Shown here piece after piece: positions 27,230 to 36,900 of a stretch of 64,000 nucleotides of DNA (the stretch's first letter is position 1; each line of letters begins with the position of its first letter). This DNA comes from Microbacterium sp. ET2. GTDB taxonomy: Bacteria > Actinomycetota > Actinomycetes > Actinomycetales > Microbacteriaceae. The notes beneath the pieces are model-generated. The model had not been told where the DNA came from. It made no database searches and saw only the letters and a list, made by a program, of their open reading frames with translations. Location of the stretch: contig NZ_CP128170.1 of NCBI RefSeq assembly GCF_030347395.1, positions 3,100,001 through 3,164,000 of the forward strand, written 5' to 3'. Both the position numbers and the translations under genes were made by a program.

Positions 27230-29345
27230 TCAGTCCGCGACGCCGAGCACGTCCAACAGCCACGCGAGCTCGAAGGCCCGCTCCCGCCACGCGTTGTACC
27301 GGCCCGAGACGCCGCCGTGACCGGCGACCATCTCGCACTTCAGCAACGCGTCGGCGCCGACCTCTCGCAGCCGCGCGACCCACTTCGCCGGCTCGACGTA
27401 GAGCACCCGGGTGTCGTTGAGCGAGGTCACCGCGAGAACACGGGGATAGCGCACGCCCTCCCGCACGTTCTCGTAGGGGGTGTACGACTTCATGTAGGCG
27501 TAGACGTCGGCATCGTGAAGCGGGTCTCCCCATTCGTCCCACTCGATGACGGTCAACGGCAGCGACGGATCGAGGATCGTCGTCAGCGCATCGACGAACG
27601 GCACGTCCGCGAGGATCCCGGCGAAGCTCTCGGGTGCGAGATTCGCCACCGCGCCCATGAGTAGTCCGCCGGCGCTTCCGCCCTCGGCCACGATCCGGTC
27701 GGGGGTGGTGTAGCCGTTCTCGATGAGATGGTGTGCTGCGGCGACGAAGTCGGTGAAGGTGTTGCGCTTGGCCAGGAGCTTCCCGTCCTCGTACCACTGC
27801 CGACCCATCTCCCCGCCCCCGCGCACGTGGGCGACGGCGAAGACCACGCCGCGATCGAGCTCCGACAGGCGCGGCACCGAGAATCCGGGCTCGATGGAGT
27901 GCTCGTACGAGCCGTAGCCGTAAAGGTGCACAGGGCGCGGCGCCGCGCCGGGCTCGCCGAATGACTTCTTCCACACCAGCGACACCGGCACCTCCGTGCC
28001 GTCGCCGGCGCGGGCCCAGACGCGCGCCTGCCCGTACTCGGCCGGATCGTAGCCGCCGAGGACCGGCTGGCGCTTGCGCAGGATGAGGGCGCCGGTGGCG
28101 ATCTCGTAGTCGAACACGGTGCCGGGGGTGACGAACGAGCCGTACGACAGCCGCAGCATCGGCGGAGCCCACTCGGGGTTCCCGCCGGTGCCCACCGAGT
28201 ACAGAGGCTCGTCGAATTCGATCTCCGTCACCGCCGACGTGGCGTAGTCGAGCATCCCGAGTCGTGCCAGGCCCTCCCGGCGGTAGCCGATCACACCCCA
28301 GTCGCGGAAGGTGGAAAGACCGAGCAGGCGGATGCCGGCGCGATGGGGGATGACGCTGCGGCGGGGGCCCTGCGGGTCGGCCGCGGATACGCGGACGAGC
28401 CTCGAAGTCGAGCGCGCCGTCGTTGTGGAGGATGTACAGCGTGTCTTCGCCGTCGACGACGGCGTGCGAGACGTCGTATTCCACGCCCTCGTGGCGGGGC
28501 CAGATCACCCGCGGCTCGGATCTCAGATCGGTGGCGTCGACGAGCCACTCCTCGGAGGTGATCGACGAGCCCAGGCTGATGACGAGGTAGCGGTCGCTGC
28601 GCGTGAATCCGGCGCCCACCCAATACCGCTCATCGGGCTCGTGGAAGAGCTTGGCGTCGTCGGCGACCGGTGTGCCGAGCTCGTGGAGCCATACGGTGTC
28701 GGGGCGCCAGGCGTCATCGACCGTGGTGTAGACGATGAACCGGCCGTCGGGGGAGAAGCTCGCCCCGGCGAAGGTGCCGGGGATCTCGTCCGGGAGCTGA
28801 CGGCCGGTCACGAGGTCCCGGACGCGGATCGTGTACCGCTCGTCGCCGGCGACATCGACGCCGAACAGCATGCGCGAGCCGTCGGTCGAGACGTCGAAGC
28901 TGCCGAGGGAGAAGAAATCCTGGCCGTCGGCCTCGACGTTGCTGTCGAGCAGTACCTGCTCACCGGGTACCTCGGCATCCGGCGAGAGCAGCGGCGGGGT
29001 CCAATCGTCGGGCGACGCCAGGGGAGCGCGGCACTGGATGCCGTACTGCTTCCCCGCGACGGTCCGGCCGTAGTACCACCACTCGCCGTGGCGGCTGGGG
29101 ACGGAGAGGTCGGTCTCCAGGGTGCGGGACCTGATCTCCTCGAACACCCGCTCCCGCAGGGCCACCAGGTGTGCGGTGCGCGCCGCGGTATAGGCGTTCT
29201 CGGCCTCCAGATGTGCGATGACCGCCGGATCCTCCTTGGCCCGGAGCCACTCGTAGGCGTCTTCGACGTCGTCGCCATGATGGCTCCGCACGATCGGCGT
29301 GCGTGCGGCGACGGGGGGTGTGGGGGATGCGGCGGCGGTGGTCAC
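27230..29345 (-). pseudogene. ptrB: Oligopeptidase B (S9A prolyl oligopeptidase family), frameshifted at 28397-28403
   Basis: The corrected product is about 704 residues: a beta-propeller domain, then an alpha/beta hydrolase domain with the nucleophile segment EGGSAGGLLMG, and the catalytic His in GHGGVSGRYN. It cleaves short peptides after basic residues in the cytoplasm. The frame breaks at 28397-28403, where the minus strand reads GAGGCTC. Removing one G gives DFELVRVSAADPQGP and continues into the C-terminal domain. The start is GTG at 29345, 6 bases after TAGCGT (29352-29357). The lesion is identical to four others in this window. Confidence 0.87.
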
Positions 29346-29388
29346 CGTCCCACGCTAGTCGACTCCTCGGGCCGCGCTCCGGCGCTCG

Positions 29389-31014
29389 CTACGAGCTCGC
29401 GTCCCGCGCCGTGATGCGCTTCCGCCGCGGCGGCGGGACCTCGTCCGGGATGCCGCGTGAGAGCAGGAGCGATGCCAGTGCGAGCAGGATGAGACCGAAC
29501 AGAGCCGTGCGCAGCGACGTCAGCTGCGACTGGACATAGACCGCCTGCAGCTCGGTCGCCTCCTGGTCGCTGAGGCCCGCGTCGGTCGCGATCTGCGGCA
29601 CGCTGTCGGCCGGCACGATCTGCACGCCGCCTGCCGTGCGCTCGGTGACGACCGTCTGCGTCTGGGCGGGCAGCGTGCTCTGCGCGACGCCGCTCGTGAA
29701 GGATGTGGCGAGGGTGCTGATCAGGATCGAACCGATCAACGCGGTGCCGAGAGAGGAGCCGAGGTTCTGGAAGACGCCTTGCAGGCCCCCGACCTCGCTC
29801 GTCTCCTTCTCCGTGACCGACGACATGTTCACGTTTCCCAGTTGTGAGGCAAGCAGTCCGAGGCCGGCGCCCGCACAGAACATCCCCAGCCCGAACGCGG
29901 GGCTGGACAGCTCGGGGTCGACGGCGGTGAGCAGCACGAGGCAGCTCGCCGCCAGGGTCCACTGGCCGACGCGCACGATGCGTTTCGGTGACCAGCGCGT
30001 GGACAGACGGGTGCCGAAGATCGAAAACAGGATCAGCGACACCGACAGGGGGAAGATGCGGACGCCCGTCTCGAGGGCGTCGAAACCGAGCGTCATCTGC
30101 AGGTAGACCGGGACCATGAAGAACAGCCCTGCCGTGATCGCGTACTGACCGCCCAGCACGCTCAAGCCGCTGCGCAGCCGGCGGATGGACAGCAGCTCGG
30201 CGTGCAGCAGAGGGTCGCCTCCCCGAGCGACCAGGCGGCGCTGACGGGCGAAGAAGAGCGTCAGCAGGACGCTGCCGACGACGATGAGCCATGCAGTGAG
30301 CGAGATACCCAACGGTGCGATCGCCACGCCGCCGATCTCGGGGGAGTGCAGCGGGATGATCCATCCCCAGACCTTGCTCTGCAGCATCCCGTACACGACC
30401 GCGACGAGGCCGACCGCCGACAGCAGCACGCTCAGCGCATCGAGCCCGACGCGCTGGCGCGCCGCCCTCTCACCGATGCGCCGGGCGAGGAGCACGACCA
30501 CTGCCATGATGGCGACTTCGCCCGCGAACACGTACCGCCAGCTGAGGTAGGTGGTCATGAATCCGCCGATGAGGGGGCCCGCGGCCACGGCGGCACCGGA
30601 GACGGCGCCGATGGCCGCGAAGGCCGTCACCCGATCGGACCCGTCGTAGTTGTCGGCGATCAGCGCTGCGATGGCGGGGATGACGAGCACTGCGCCGAGG
30701 CCCTCGATGACCGACCAACCGAGGAAGAGCGTCAGCATGTTCGGGCTGAGGGCCGTCAGGAGCGAGCCCGCCGCGTACACGATCGACCCGATGACCAGCG
30801 CGCGGCGCCGGCCCCAGATGTCGCCGAGCTTCGCACCGAGCAGCATCGTGGCGGCCATCGTGAGGGTGTAGAACGTGATCGCGGTCTGCATCGCTGTCAC
30901 GCTGCTGTCGAGGTCGGCCACCACGGTCGAGATCGAGACGTTCATGACGGTGCTGTCGAGCACCATCACGAACTGTGCCGCGCCCAGGATCAGCACGACG
31001 GACCACTTCTTCAT
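29389..31014 (-). CDS. MFS transporter, DHA2-type drug exporter with C-terminal extension
   Basis: A 541-residue transporter with about fourteen helices. FVMVLDSTVMNVSI and GAKLGDIWGRRRAL (motif A) place it in the DHA2 drug:H+ antiporter group. Between the last two helices there is a roughly 75-residue extracytoplasmic loop, and the protein ends in a basic tail. ATG at 31014 is preceded by CAGGTGG. It is divergent from pit. The substrate is unknown. Confidence 0.9.
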   Translation of the reverse strand: MKKWSVVLILGAAQFVMVLDSTVMNVSISTVVADLDSSVTAMQTAITFYTLTMAATMLLGAKLGDIWGRRRALVIGSIVYAAGSLLTALSPNMLTLFLGWSVIEGLGAVLVIPAIAALIADNYDGSDRVTAFAAIGAVSGAAVAAGPLIGGFMTTYLSWRYVFAGEVAIMAVVVLLARRIGERAARQRVGLDALSVLLSAVGLVAVVYGMLQSKVWGWIIPLHSPEIGGVAIAPLGISLTAWLIVVGSVLLTLFFARQRRLVARGGDPLLHAELLSIRRLRSGLSVLGGQYAITAGLFFMVPVYLQMTLGFDALETGVRIFPLSVSLILFSIFGTRLSTRWSPKRIVRVGQWTLAASCLVLLTAVDPELSSPAFGLGMFCAGAGLGLLASQLGNVNMSSVTEKETSEVGGLQGVFQNLGSSLGTALIGSILISTLATSFTSGVAQSTLPAQTQTVVTERTAGGVQIVPADSVPQIATDAGLSDQEATELQAVYVQSQLTSLRTALFGLILLALASLLLSRGIPDEVPPPRRKRITARDASS

Positions 31015-31282
31015 CCGGCCACCTGCCTTCGCCCCCAGGCCGATCCGGGGCTTGCGGCATCATCCAACACCCTCGGCCCCGACTTCGCATCACCCCATGT
31101 GGAGGACGCCGGACGCGCCGAAGGTCACCCTGGAGTCGCGGCTCCCTGAGTTGACCAGGATCAAGGCCGGTGAAAGGATTCTGTCTGGCCGGTTGCCGGT
31201 TCCTTAACTCCCGGTGAACTCTTCGTTCGCACACGCCGATCCCGTCGGCATCCTCCCTTTTGGCACTCTCGGAAAGCGAACG

Positions 31283-32545
31283 GTGGAGACCGCAGCCCTC
31301 ATCATCGTGCTCGTCATCGTGCTGGCATTGTTCTTCGACTTCACGAACGGGTTCCACGACACGGCCAACGCCATGGCGACGCCGATCGCGACCGGTGCGC
31401 TCAAGCCCAAGGTCGCCGTCCTGCTCGCGGCCGTGCTGAATCTTGTCGGAGCGTTCCTGTCCACCGAGGTCGCCAAGACGATCTCGGGAGGGATGATCCG
31501 GGAGGATGAGCTCTCCGCAGCGATCTTCCCCGCGATCATCTTCGCGGGGTTGATCGGCGCCATCTCCTGGAACATGCTCACCTGGCTGCTGGGTCTTCCC
31601 TCCAGCTCCTCGCACGCCCTGTTCGGCGGACTGATCGGCGCCACGATCGTGGGGGCAGGCTTCGCGGCGATCGACCTCGGCGTGGTGATGTCGAAGGTGA
31701 TCCTGCCCGCGTTGATCGCCCCGCTCACCGCGGGTGTGATCGCCTTCGCGACCACCAAGATCGCCTACGCCGTCACGCGGCGACACGACGGCAGACCCGA
31801 CGGCCGTGACGGGTTCCGGTGGGGACAGATCTTCACCTCTTCCCTCGTCGCACTCGCGCACGGCACGAATGACGCCCAGAAGACGATGGGCGTCATCACG
31901 CTGGCGCTCATCACGGTGGGATGGCAGTCGAGTGCGACTCCTGACCCGCAGCTCTGGGTGATCATCGCCTGCGCCGTCACCATCGCGCTCGGGACCTACA
32001 TGGGCGGATGGCGCATCATCCGCACGCTCGGCAAGGGGCTCACCGACGTCAAGCCCGCTCAGGGATTCGCCGCGGAGTCGTCCACGGCCTCCACCATCCT
32101 GGCGTCCAGCGCCCTCGGATTCGCCCTGTCCACGACCCAGGTCGCGTCGGGTTCGGTGATCGGCTCCGGTCTCGGCCGCCGGGGCTCGATCGTGCGCTGG
32201 CGGACGGTGGGCCGCATCATGGTCGGCTGGCTCCTCACCCTCCCGGCTGCCGGTGCCGTAGGCGCCCTCGCGGCGTTCGTGGTCGTTCTGCTGGGAACCT
32301 GGGGGATCTTGATCGACGCGGTCGCCGCCGGCGTGGTGGTGCTGGCGATCTATCTGCGTTCGCGTCGCAACGCGGTCAACGCGGCCAATGCGATGAGCGA
32401 GGTCGCCGATTCGGGTGCGGCGATCAAGGTCCCGCGCAACCCGCCGCCCACGCGTCGCGAGCGGACGCGTCGCTCCGAGCAGATCGACCAGGGCTCAGCG
32501 GCCGCCCCGCGTGAGCGCACCGGGACCAAGGGGGAGCGCTCATGA
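31283..32545 (+). CDS. pit: Pit-type inorganic phosphate transporter
   Basis: A 420-residue membrane protein with two inverted PHO4 repeats: FFDFTNGFHDTANAMATPIATGAL near the N terminus and ALAHGTNDAQKTMGVI in the second half. It imports metal-phosphate with protons at low affinity. I prefer GTG at 31283, which gives METAALIIVLVIV like known homologues and has GGAAAG at a suitable distance. The open frame begins at 31214 but the added residues look unlike any Pit start. The ATGA overlap couples it to the small downstream gene. Confidence 0.93.
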   Translation: METAALIIVLVIVLALFFDFTNGFHDTANAMATPIATGALKPKVAVLLAAVLNLVGAFLSTEVAKTISGGMIREDELSAAIFPAIIFAGLIGAISWNMLTWLLGLPSSSSHALFGGLIGATIVGAGFAAIDLGVVMSKVILPALIAPLTAGVIAFATTKIAYAVTRRHDGRPDGRDGFRWGQIFTSSLVALAHGTNDAQKTMGVITLALITVGWQSSATPDPQLWVIIACAVTIALGTYMGGWRIIRTLGKGLTDVKPAQGFAAESSTASTILASSALGFALSTTQVASGSVIGSGLGRRGSIVRWRTVGRIMVGWLLTLPAAGAVGALAAFVVVLLGTWGILIDAVAAGVVVLAIYLRSRRNAVNAANAMSEVADSGAAIKVPRNPPPTRRERTRRSEQIDQGSAAAPRERTGTKGERS

Positions 32546-32874
32546 TCTCGATCGACTGGTTGGCGTTCGTCGAGGTCTTCCTCGCCGCGTTGATCGCGGC
32601 GACGACGGTCGTGCTGTTCTACGCCCTCGGGCTCCGCCTCCTCGTCCGCAGCGGGCGTGCTCCTGTCGTGACGCCGGCGGAGTTCACCGACGCCATCACC
32701 GTGATCTCCGCGAAGCAAGCGCGCCGCGCGGCGAAGGCGGCAGAGAAGGCCGCGAGGAAGAGTCCTCTGACGGACCGCCAGAAGCAGGTGTCCTACATCG
32801 GCGCATACGGATGCTTCACGGTCTGCGCGCTCGCGGTGATCGGCGGCATTGTGCTCATCGTCGTCAACCACTAG
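32542..32874 (+). CDS. Small membrane protein coupled to Pit
   Basis: A 110-residue protein with an N-terminal helix, a basic amphipathic middle rich in KAAEKAARK-type repeats, and a C-terminal helix. Its ATG lies within the pit stop (ATGA), so both are made from one mRNA. The same small partner is commonly found after pit in actinobacteria. A regulatory or assembly role is only inferred from position. Confidence 0.75.
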   Translation: MISIDWLAFVEVFLAALIAATTVVLFYALGLRLLVRSGRAPVVTPAEFTDAITVISAKQARRAAKAAEKAARKSPLTDRQKQVSYIGAYGCFTVCALAVIGGIVLIVVNH

Positions 32875-32942
32875 TGCTCATCCCGCACATTCCGGGTCGG
32901 ACGCGGCGGGACCGCGGGGGTGGGGCTGGTTAGGCTCGGGGA

Positions 32943-33851
32943 ATGGACGCGGCATCCCTCCGATTCGGACAGTACCCCCCGCCCGAACGCACGCTCCTGC
33001 ACCTGAGCGACACCCATCTGCTGGCGGGCGGAGCTCTGCACGGGCCGGGGATCGACACCGAGGAGCATCTCGCGGTGACGCTCCGACTGATCGAGCGGAT
33101 GCGCCCGCGACCGGACGCCCTCGTCGTCACCGGCGACCTGACCGACCTTGGAGAGCCTGATGCGTACCGGCGTCTGCGCGAGCTGGTCGAGCCGGTGGCC
33201 GCGGCACTGGGCGCCCCCGTCGTCTGGGTGGCGGGGAACCACGACGAACGCCCGGCGATGCGCCGACACCTGCTCGACGAAGAGCCGAGCGAGGCGCCTC
33301 TCGACCGGGTGTGGGACCTCGACGGCCTCCGTATCGTCGGCATCGACACCACGGTGCCCGGCTGGCACCACGGCGATCTGGACGACGCTCAGCTGGCGTG
33401 GTTGTCCGACGTGCTGACGGCGCCGGCGCCCCTCGGCACCATCCTCGCCATGCATCACCCCCCGATCCCCTCGCCGCTCCCGCTGTTCGACATCCTCGAA
33501 TTGCGCGACCAGAGCCGCCTCGCCCGCGTGCTCGAGGGGACGGATGTCCGCGCGATCCTCGCCGGCCACCTGCACTACTCCACCAGCGCGACGTTCGCGG
33601 GAATCCCCGTCTCGGTCGCGTCGTCGACGTGCTACGGAATGAACCTCGGCCTCCCGGCGCTGGAGGTCAACGGCTTCGACGCCGGGCAGTCGTTCCACGT
33701 CGTCCGCGTGTACCCGACGACGATCACGCACGACGTCGTCCCCGTCGTGGACGCTCCGACGGGGGACTACTTCACACCGGAGTGGGCAGAGCGGATGGCG
33801 CGTCTGAGCCCGGAGGCCAGACTCGAGGCCTTCTCGCGCAAGCGGCGCTGA
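32943..33851 (+). CDS. Metallophosphoesterase, CpdA/3',5'-cyclic-nucleotide phosphodiesterase-like
   Basis: A 302-residue calcineurin-like enzyme with all metal-binding motifs in order: SDTHL, GDLTD, GNHDE, MHHPP and GHLH. The closest described group hydrolyses cyclic AMP (CpdA), but other phosphodiesters are possible. ATG at 32943 lies 6 bases after TAGGCT (32931-32936). It is separated from pit by its own promoter. No signal peptide is visible, so it should be cytoplasmic. Confidence 0.88.
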   Translation: MDAASLRFGQYPPPERTLLHLSDTHLLAGGALHGPGIDTEEHLAVTLRLIERMRPRPDALVVTGDLTDLGEPDAYRRLRELVEPVAAALGAPVVWVAGNHDERPAMRRHLLDEEPSEAPLDRVWDLDGLRIVGIDTTVPGWHHGDLDDAQLAWLSDVLTAPAPLGTILAMHHPPIPSPLPLFDILELRDQSRLARVLEGTDVRAILAGHLHYSTSATFAGIPVSVASSTCYGMNLGLPALEVNGFDAGQSFHVVRVYPTTITHDVVPVVDAPTGDYFTPEWAERMARLSPEARLEAFSRKRR

Positions 33852-33975
33852 CACCCTGGAGGGGACGCTGCGGACAGTGCTCCTGCCCCACCTGTACACC
33901 AGGGCCACCGAGGAGCCGGTGACTCGTGACTAGGCTCGGGGGATCACCGACCGCCGCGACCCAAAAGGACTATCG

Positions 33976-35448
33976 ATGGCTCCGGACGCAACGACGCGCA
34001 CCCGCACCGAATCGGATTCGCTGGGATCCCTGGAGATTCCCGCAGACGCCTACTGGGGCATCCACACCGCGCGGGCGCTGGAGAACTTCCCGGTCAGCAA
34101 GCGCCCCATCTCGGTGTACCGAGACCTGGTGCGGGCCCTCGCGATGGTCAAGCAGGCCTCGGCGCGGGCGAACCGAGACATCGGCGTCCTCGACGCGATG
34201 AAGGCCGACCTCATCGATCGCGCCGCGCAGCTGGTCATCGACGGTCAGTACCACGATCAATTCGTCGTCGGCGTGGTGCAGGGCGGTGCCGGCACCTCGA
34301 CGAACATGAACGCCAACGAGGTCATCACCAACATCGCCCTCGAACTCGCCGGAAGGCAGAAGGGCGATTACGCGTTCCTGTCGCCGATCGACGACACCAA
34401 CCGCAGCCAGTCCACGAACGACGTCTATCCCACGGCGGTCAAGGTGGGTCTGAGCCTGGATCTGAAGACGCTCCTGGACGAGCTCGACCTGCTCCGGCAC
34501 TCGTTCCTGGCGAAGGCGCGAGAATTCCACGACGTCCTCAAGGTCGGTCGCACGCAGCTGCAGGACGCCGTGCCGATGACACTGGGACAGGAGTTCCACG
34601 GCTTCGCCACCACACTCGGCGAGGACTACAACCGGCTCACCGAGAACGCCTACCTCCTCTACGAGATCAACATGGGTGCGACGGCCATCGGCACCGGCAT
34701 CACCGCCTCGCCCGGTTACAGCACCGCGGTGCTCGCTCACCTGCGGTCGATCACGGGTCTGGACCTGGAGCTGGCCACCGACCTGGTCGAGTCCACCAGC
34801 GACACCGGCGCGTTCATGTCGTTCTCCGCCTCGCTGAAGCGCAACGCGATCAAACTCTCCAAGATCTGCAACGATCTGCGCCTTCTCTCCTCCGGCCCGC
34901 AGGCAGGATTCGGTGAGATCAACCTCCCGCCCCGCCAGGCGGGCTCCAGCATCATGCCGGGGAAGGTGAACCCCGTGATCCCCGAAGTGGTCAACCAGGT
35001 GGCCTTCGCGGTGGCGGGAGCCGACCTCACCGTGACGATGGCGGTCGAGGCAGGTCAGCTGCAGCTGAACGCCTTCGAGCCGATCATCGCGCACTCGATC
35101 TTCCAGTCGATCACCTGGATGCGTCGCGGAATGCACACGCTGCGCGTGAACTGCATCGACGGCATCACCGCCAATCGAGAGCGACTGGGTGCCATGGTCG
35201 GCACCTCCGTCGGAGTCGTCACGGCCCTCACGCCCTTCATCGGCTATGCCGCCGCCGCCGCGCTGGCGAAGACCGCGCTGCTGACGGGCCACAACATCGC
35301 CGACCTCGTCGTGGAGGCGGGGCTGATGTCGCGCGAGGAGGTCGCCAAGCAGCTCTCGCCCGCACGACTGTCGGGACTGGAGGCGACCACGGCCGCGATC
35401 CCGCTCATCCTGCCGGCTGAGAACCTCGTCGCGGAGTCCGCAGATTGA
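33976..35448 (+). CDS. aspA: Aspartate ammonia-lyase
   Basis: AspA converts L-aspartate to fumarate and ammonia. The 490-residue protein belongs to the fumarase/aspartase superfamily: it has GGAGTSTNMNANEV, TNRSQSTNDVYPTA, GRTQLQDAVP and the signature loop GSSIMPGKVNP holding the catalytic Ser. The aspartase call over fumarase C rests on the RTQLQDAVPMTLGQEF segment and overall resemblance. ATG at 33976 follows AAAGGA. TAGGCT at about 33931 predicts a short untranslated leader, unlike the leaderless neighbours. Confidence 0.9.
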   Translation: MAPDATTRTRTESDSLGSLEIPADAYWGIHTARALENFPVSKRPISVYRDLVRALAMVKQASARANRDIGVLDAMKADLIDRAAQLVIDGQYHDQFVVGVVQGGAGTSTNMNANEVITNIALELAGRQKGDYAFLSPIDDTNRSQSTNDVYPTAVKVGLSLDLKTLLDELDLLRHSFLAKAREFHDVLKVGRTQLQDAVPMTLGQEFHGFATTLGEDYNRLTENAYLLYEINMGATAIGTGITASPGYSTAVLAHLRSITGLDLELATDLVESTSDTGAFMSFSASLKRNAIKLSKICNDLRLLSSGPQAGFGEINLPPRQAGSSIMPGKVNPVIPEVVNQVAFAVAGADLTVTMAVEAGQLQLNAFEPIIAHSIFQSITWMRRGMHTLRVNCIDGITANRERLGAMVGTSVGVVTALTPFIGYAAAAALAKTALLTGHNIADLVVEAGLMSREEVAKQLSPARLSGLEATTAAIPLILPAENLVAESAD

Positions 35449-35546
35449 CCCACTCGTGACGCGGCGCGTCAGGCTGGCGCTCCCGCGCACGGACCGATAG
35501 CGTTCGTTCGCAACCCTGAACCGCTTCCCTGCACCAAGGAGCCAAC

Positions 35547-35945
35547 GTGACCGATCCGCAGAATCCGAGCGCCGTTCCGCCGAGCGCTCCGCAGAACCCG
35601 CCCGCCTACAGTTCCGCGCCTCCGCCCGCGTACAACTCCCAGCCCGCGCCGGGCGCGCCCGTTCCCGGCAAGACCCTGGGCATCGTGGCGTTCGTGCTGT
35701 CGTTCTTCGCACAGCTGATCGCCCTGATCCTCGGCATCGTCGCTCTCGTGCAGAGCCGCAAGGCCGGGGTCAAGAACGGATGGGCGCTGGCGGCCATCAT
35801 CATCAGCGCGGTGCTGATGGTGATCGGCATCATCGTCGGCATCCTCGTCGTCACCGCAATCGTCGGTGGCCTCGCCGCCGCGTGTGCCGAACTCGGCCCG
35901 GGCGTCCACACCCTGGAGGGTGGCGGCACCATCACCTGCAACTGA
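35547..35945 (+). CDS. DUF4190-type small membrane protein
   Basis: A 132-residue protein. Its first 45 residues are Pro/Ala/Ser/Tyr-rich with AYSSAPPPAY-like repeats, presumably disordered. Two closely spaced helices follow (GKTLGIVAFVLSFF... and WALAAIIISAVLMV...), a DUF4190 pattern. A short C-terminal tail carries two cysteines. GTG at 35547 follows AAGGAGCC. The function is unknown. Confidence 0.8.
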   Translation: MTDPQNPSAVPPSAPQNPPAYSSAPPPAYNSQPAPGAPVPGKTLGIVAFVLSFFAQLIALILGIVALVQSRKAGVKNGWALAAIIISAVLMVIGIIVGILVVTAIVGGLAAACAELGPGVHTLEGGGTITCN

Positions 35946-35966
35946 TCCCTGTCGAGCGCTTCCTCG

Positions 35967-36833
35967 TCAGTCCAGGATGCGGCAGTGCGTGGTGAGCTCG
36001 CCGATGCCGTCGATCCCGACGGTCACCGTCGAGTGGTCGCGGAGGAAGACCTGAGGGTCTCGGGAGTACCCCGCCCCGCCCGGGCTGCCGGTGGAGATCA
36101 GGGTGCCGGGCAGGAGGGTGGCCGACTGCGACAGCGAGGTGATGAGAGTGGCGACCGACCGCACCATCTGCCCGGTCGACGCGTCCTGCAGGGTGCGACC
36201 GTCCAGCACGGTCCAGATGTGCAGGTCCTGCGGGTCGGGCACCTCATCGGCGGTCACCACGAACGGACCGGTCGGGGTGAAGCCGTCGAACGACTTGCAC
36301 CGTGACCACTGCGCTTCGGAGAACTGGATGTCGCGAGCGGTGATGTCGTTGACGACGGTGTACCCCCACACGTGATCGAGCGCGGCCTCGACGGAGACGT
36401 CCTTGGCGGGACGTCCGATGATCACTCCGAGCTCGGCCTCGTAGTCGACCGATTCGCTGAGGCGGCGGGGCCACGATGTCGTGCCTTCGTGACCGGTGAG
36501 AGAGTTCGGCCACAGTACGAACACCGTCGGCGTCGCATCCGTCTTCAGCCCGAGCTCGCCCGAGTGGGCGGCGTAGTTCAGGCCCACCGCGAGGATGGCC
36601 GGGGGACTCAGGACGGCCGAGGCGAACCCGAAGGGGGAGAGAGGGTGCCGCGGCGCGTCGTCCGCGGCCTCCGCGACGGCCTCGAGCAGTTTTTCGCCGC
36701 CCTCGACCAGCGCCTGCAGTGTGGCGGGCGCTCCGGGGAAGAGCTCATCGACGAAGACGGCCTCATCGTCGCCGGGGACGAGAACGAGGCGGGGCCGCGC
36801 ATGGTCCGACGAGGTCACGTGGGCGAAGCGCAT
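35967..36833 (-). CDS. Fumarylacetoacetate hydrolase family protein
   Basis: A 288-residue enzyme of the FAH superfamily. It shows AVGLNYAAHSGELG, then metal-binding YEAELGVIIGR and the segment YTVVNDITARDIQFSE, with GSPGGAGYSRDPQVFL near the end. Relatives hydrolyse or decarboxylate acylpyruvates and catechol meta-cleavage products. No aromatic-pathway genes are nearby, so the substrate is not defined. ATG at 36833 is chosen because the upstream frame is non-coding opposite the divergent PrsW gene. Confidence 0.87.
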   Translation of the reverse strand: MRFAHVTSSDHARPRLVLVPGDDEAVFVDELFPGAPATLQALVEGGEKLLEAVAEAADDAPRHPLSPFGFASAVLSPPAILAVGLNYAAHSGELGLKTDATPTVFVLWPNSLTGHEGTTSWPRRLSESVDYEAELGVIIGRPAKDVSVEAALDHVWGYTVVNDITARDIQFSEAQWSRCKSFDGFTPTGPFVVTADEVPDPQDLHIWTVLDGRTLQDASTGQMVRSVATLITSLSQSATLLPGTLISTGSPGGAGYSRDPQVFLRDHSTVTVGIDGIGELTTHCRILD

Positions 36834-36900
36834 CCTTCCACGGTATACGCAAACGGTCGGGCCCCCTCGGCGCGGAGCGCGCCCGCATAGGCTGTTCGCC

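Noticed and set aside
8331..28403. Programmed +1 ribosomal frameshifting at GAGGCTC
   Set aside because: In-frame GAGGCTC sites occur in intact genes without frameshift (for example in the FKBP gene near 38407 and the aldo/keto reductase gene near 53380), and there is no common stimulatory structure. A G insertion is simpler.
31202..31219. A possible PhoP box before pit
   Set aside because: CCTTAACTCCCGGTGAAC only loosely resembles two 11-base PHO-box units on the minus strand. The second unit matches poorly, so I do not annotate it.
36595..36900. Upstream extension of the PrsW frame by 102 codons
   Set aside because: The sequence lies over the start of the divergent FAA hydrolase gene, and a leaderless promoter is present at 36888-36893.
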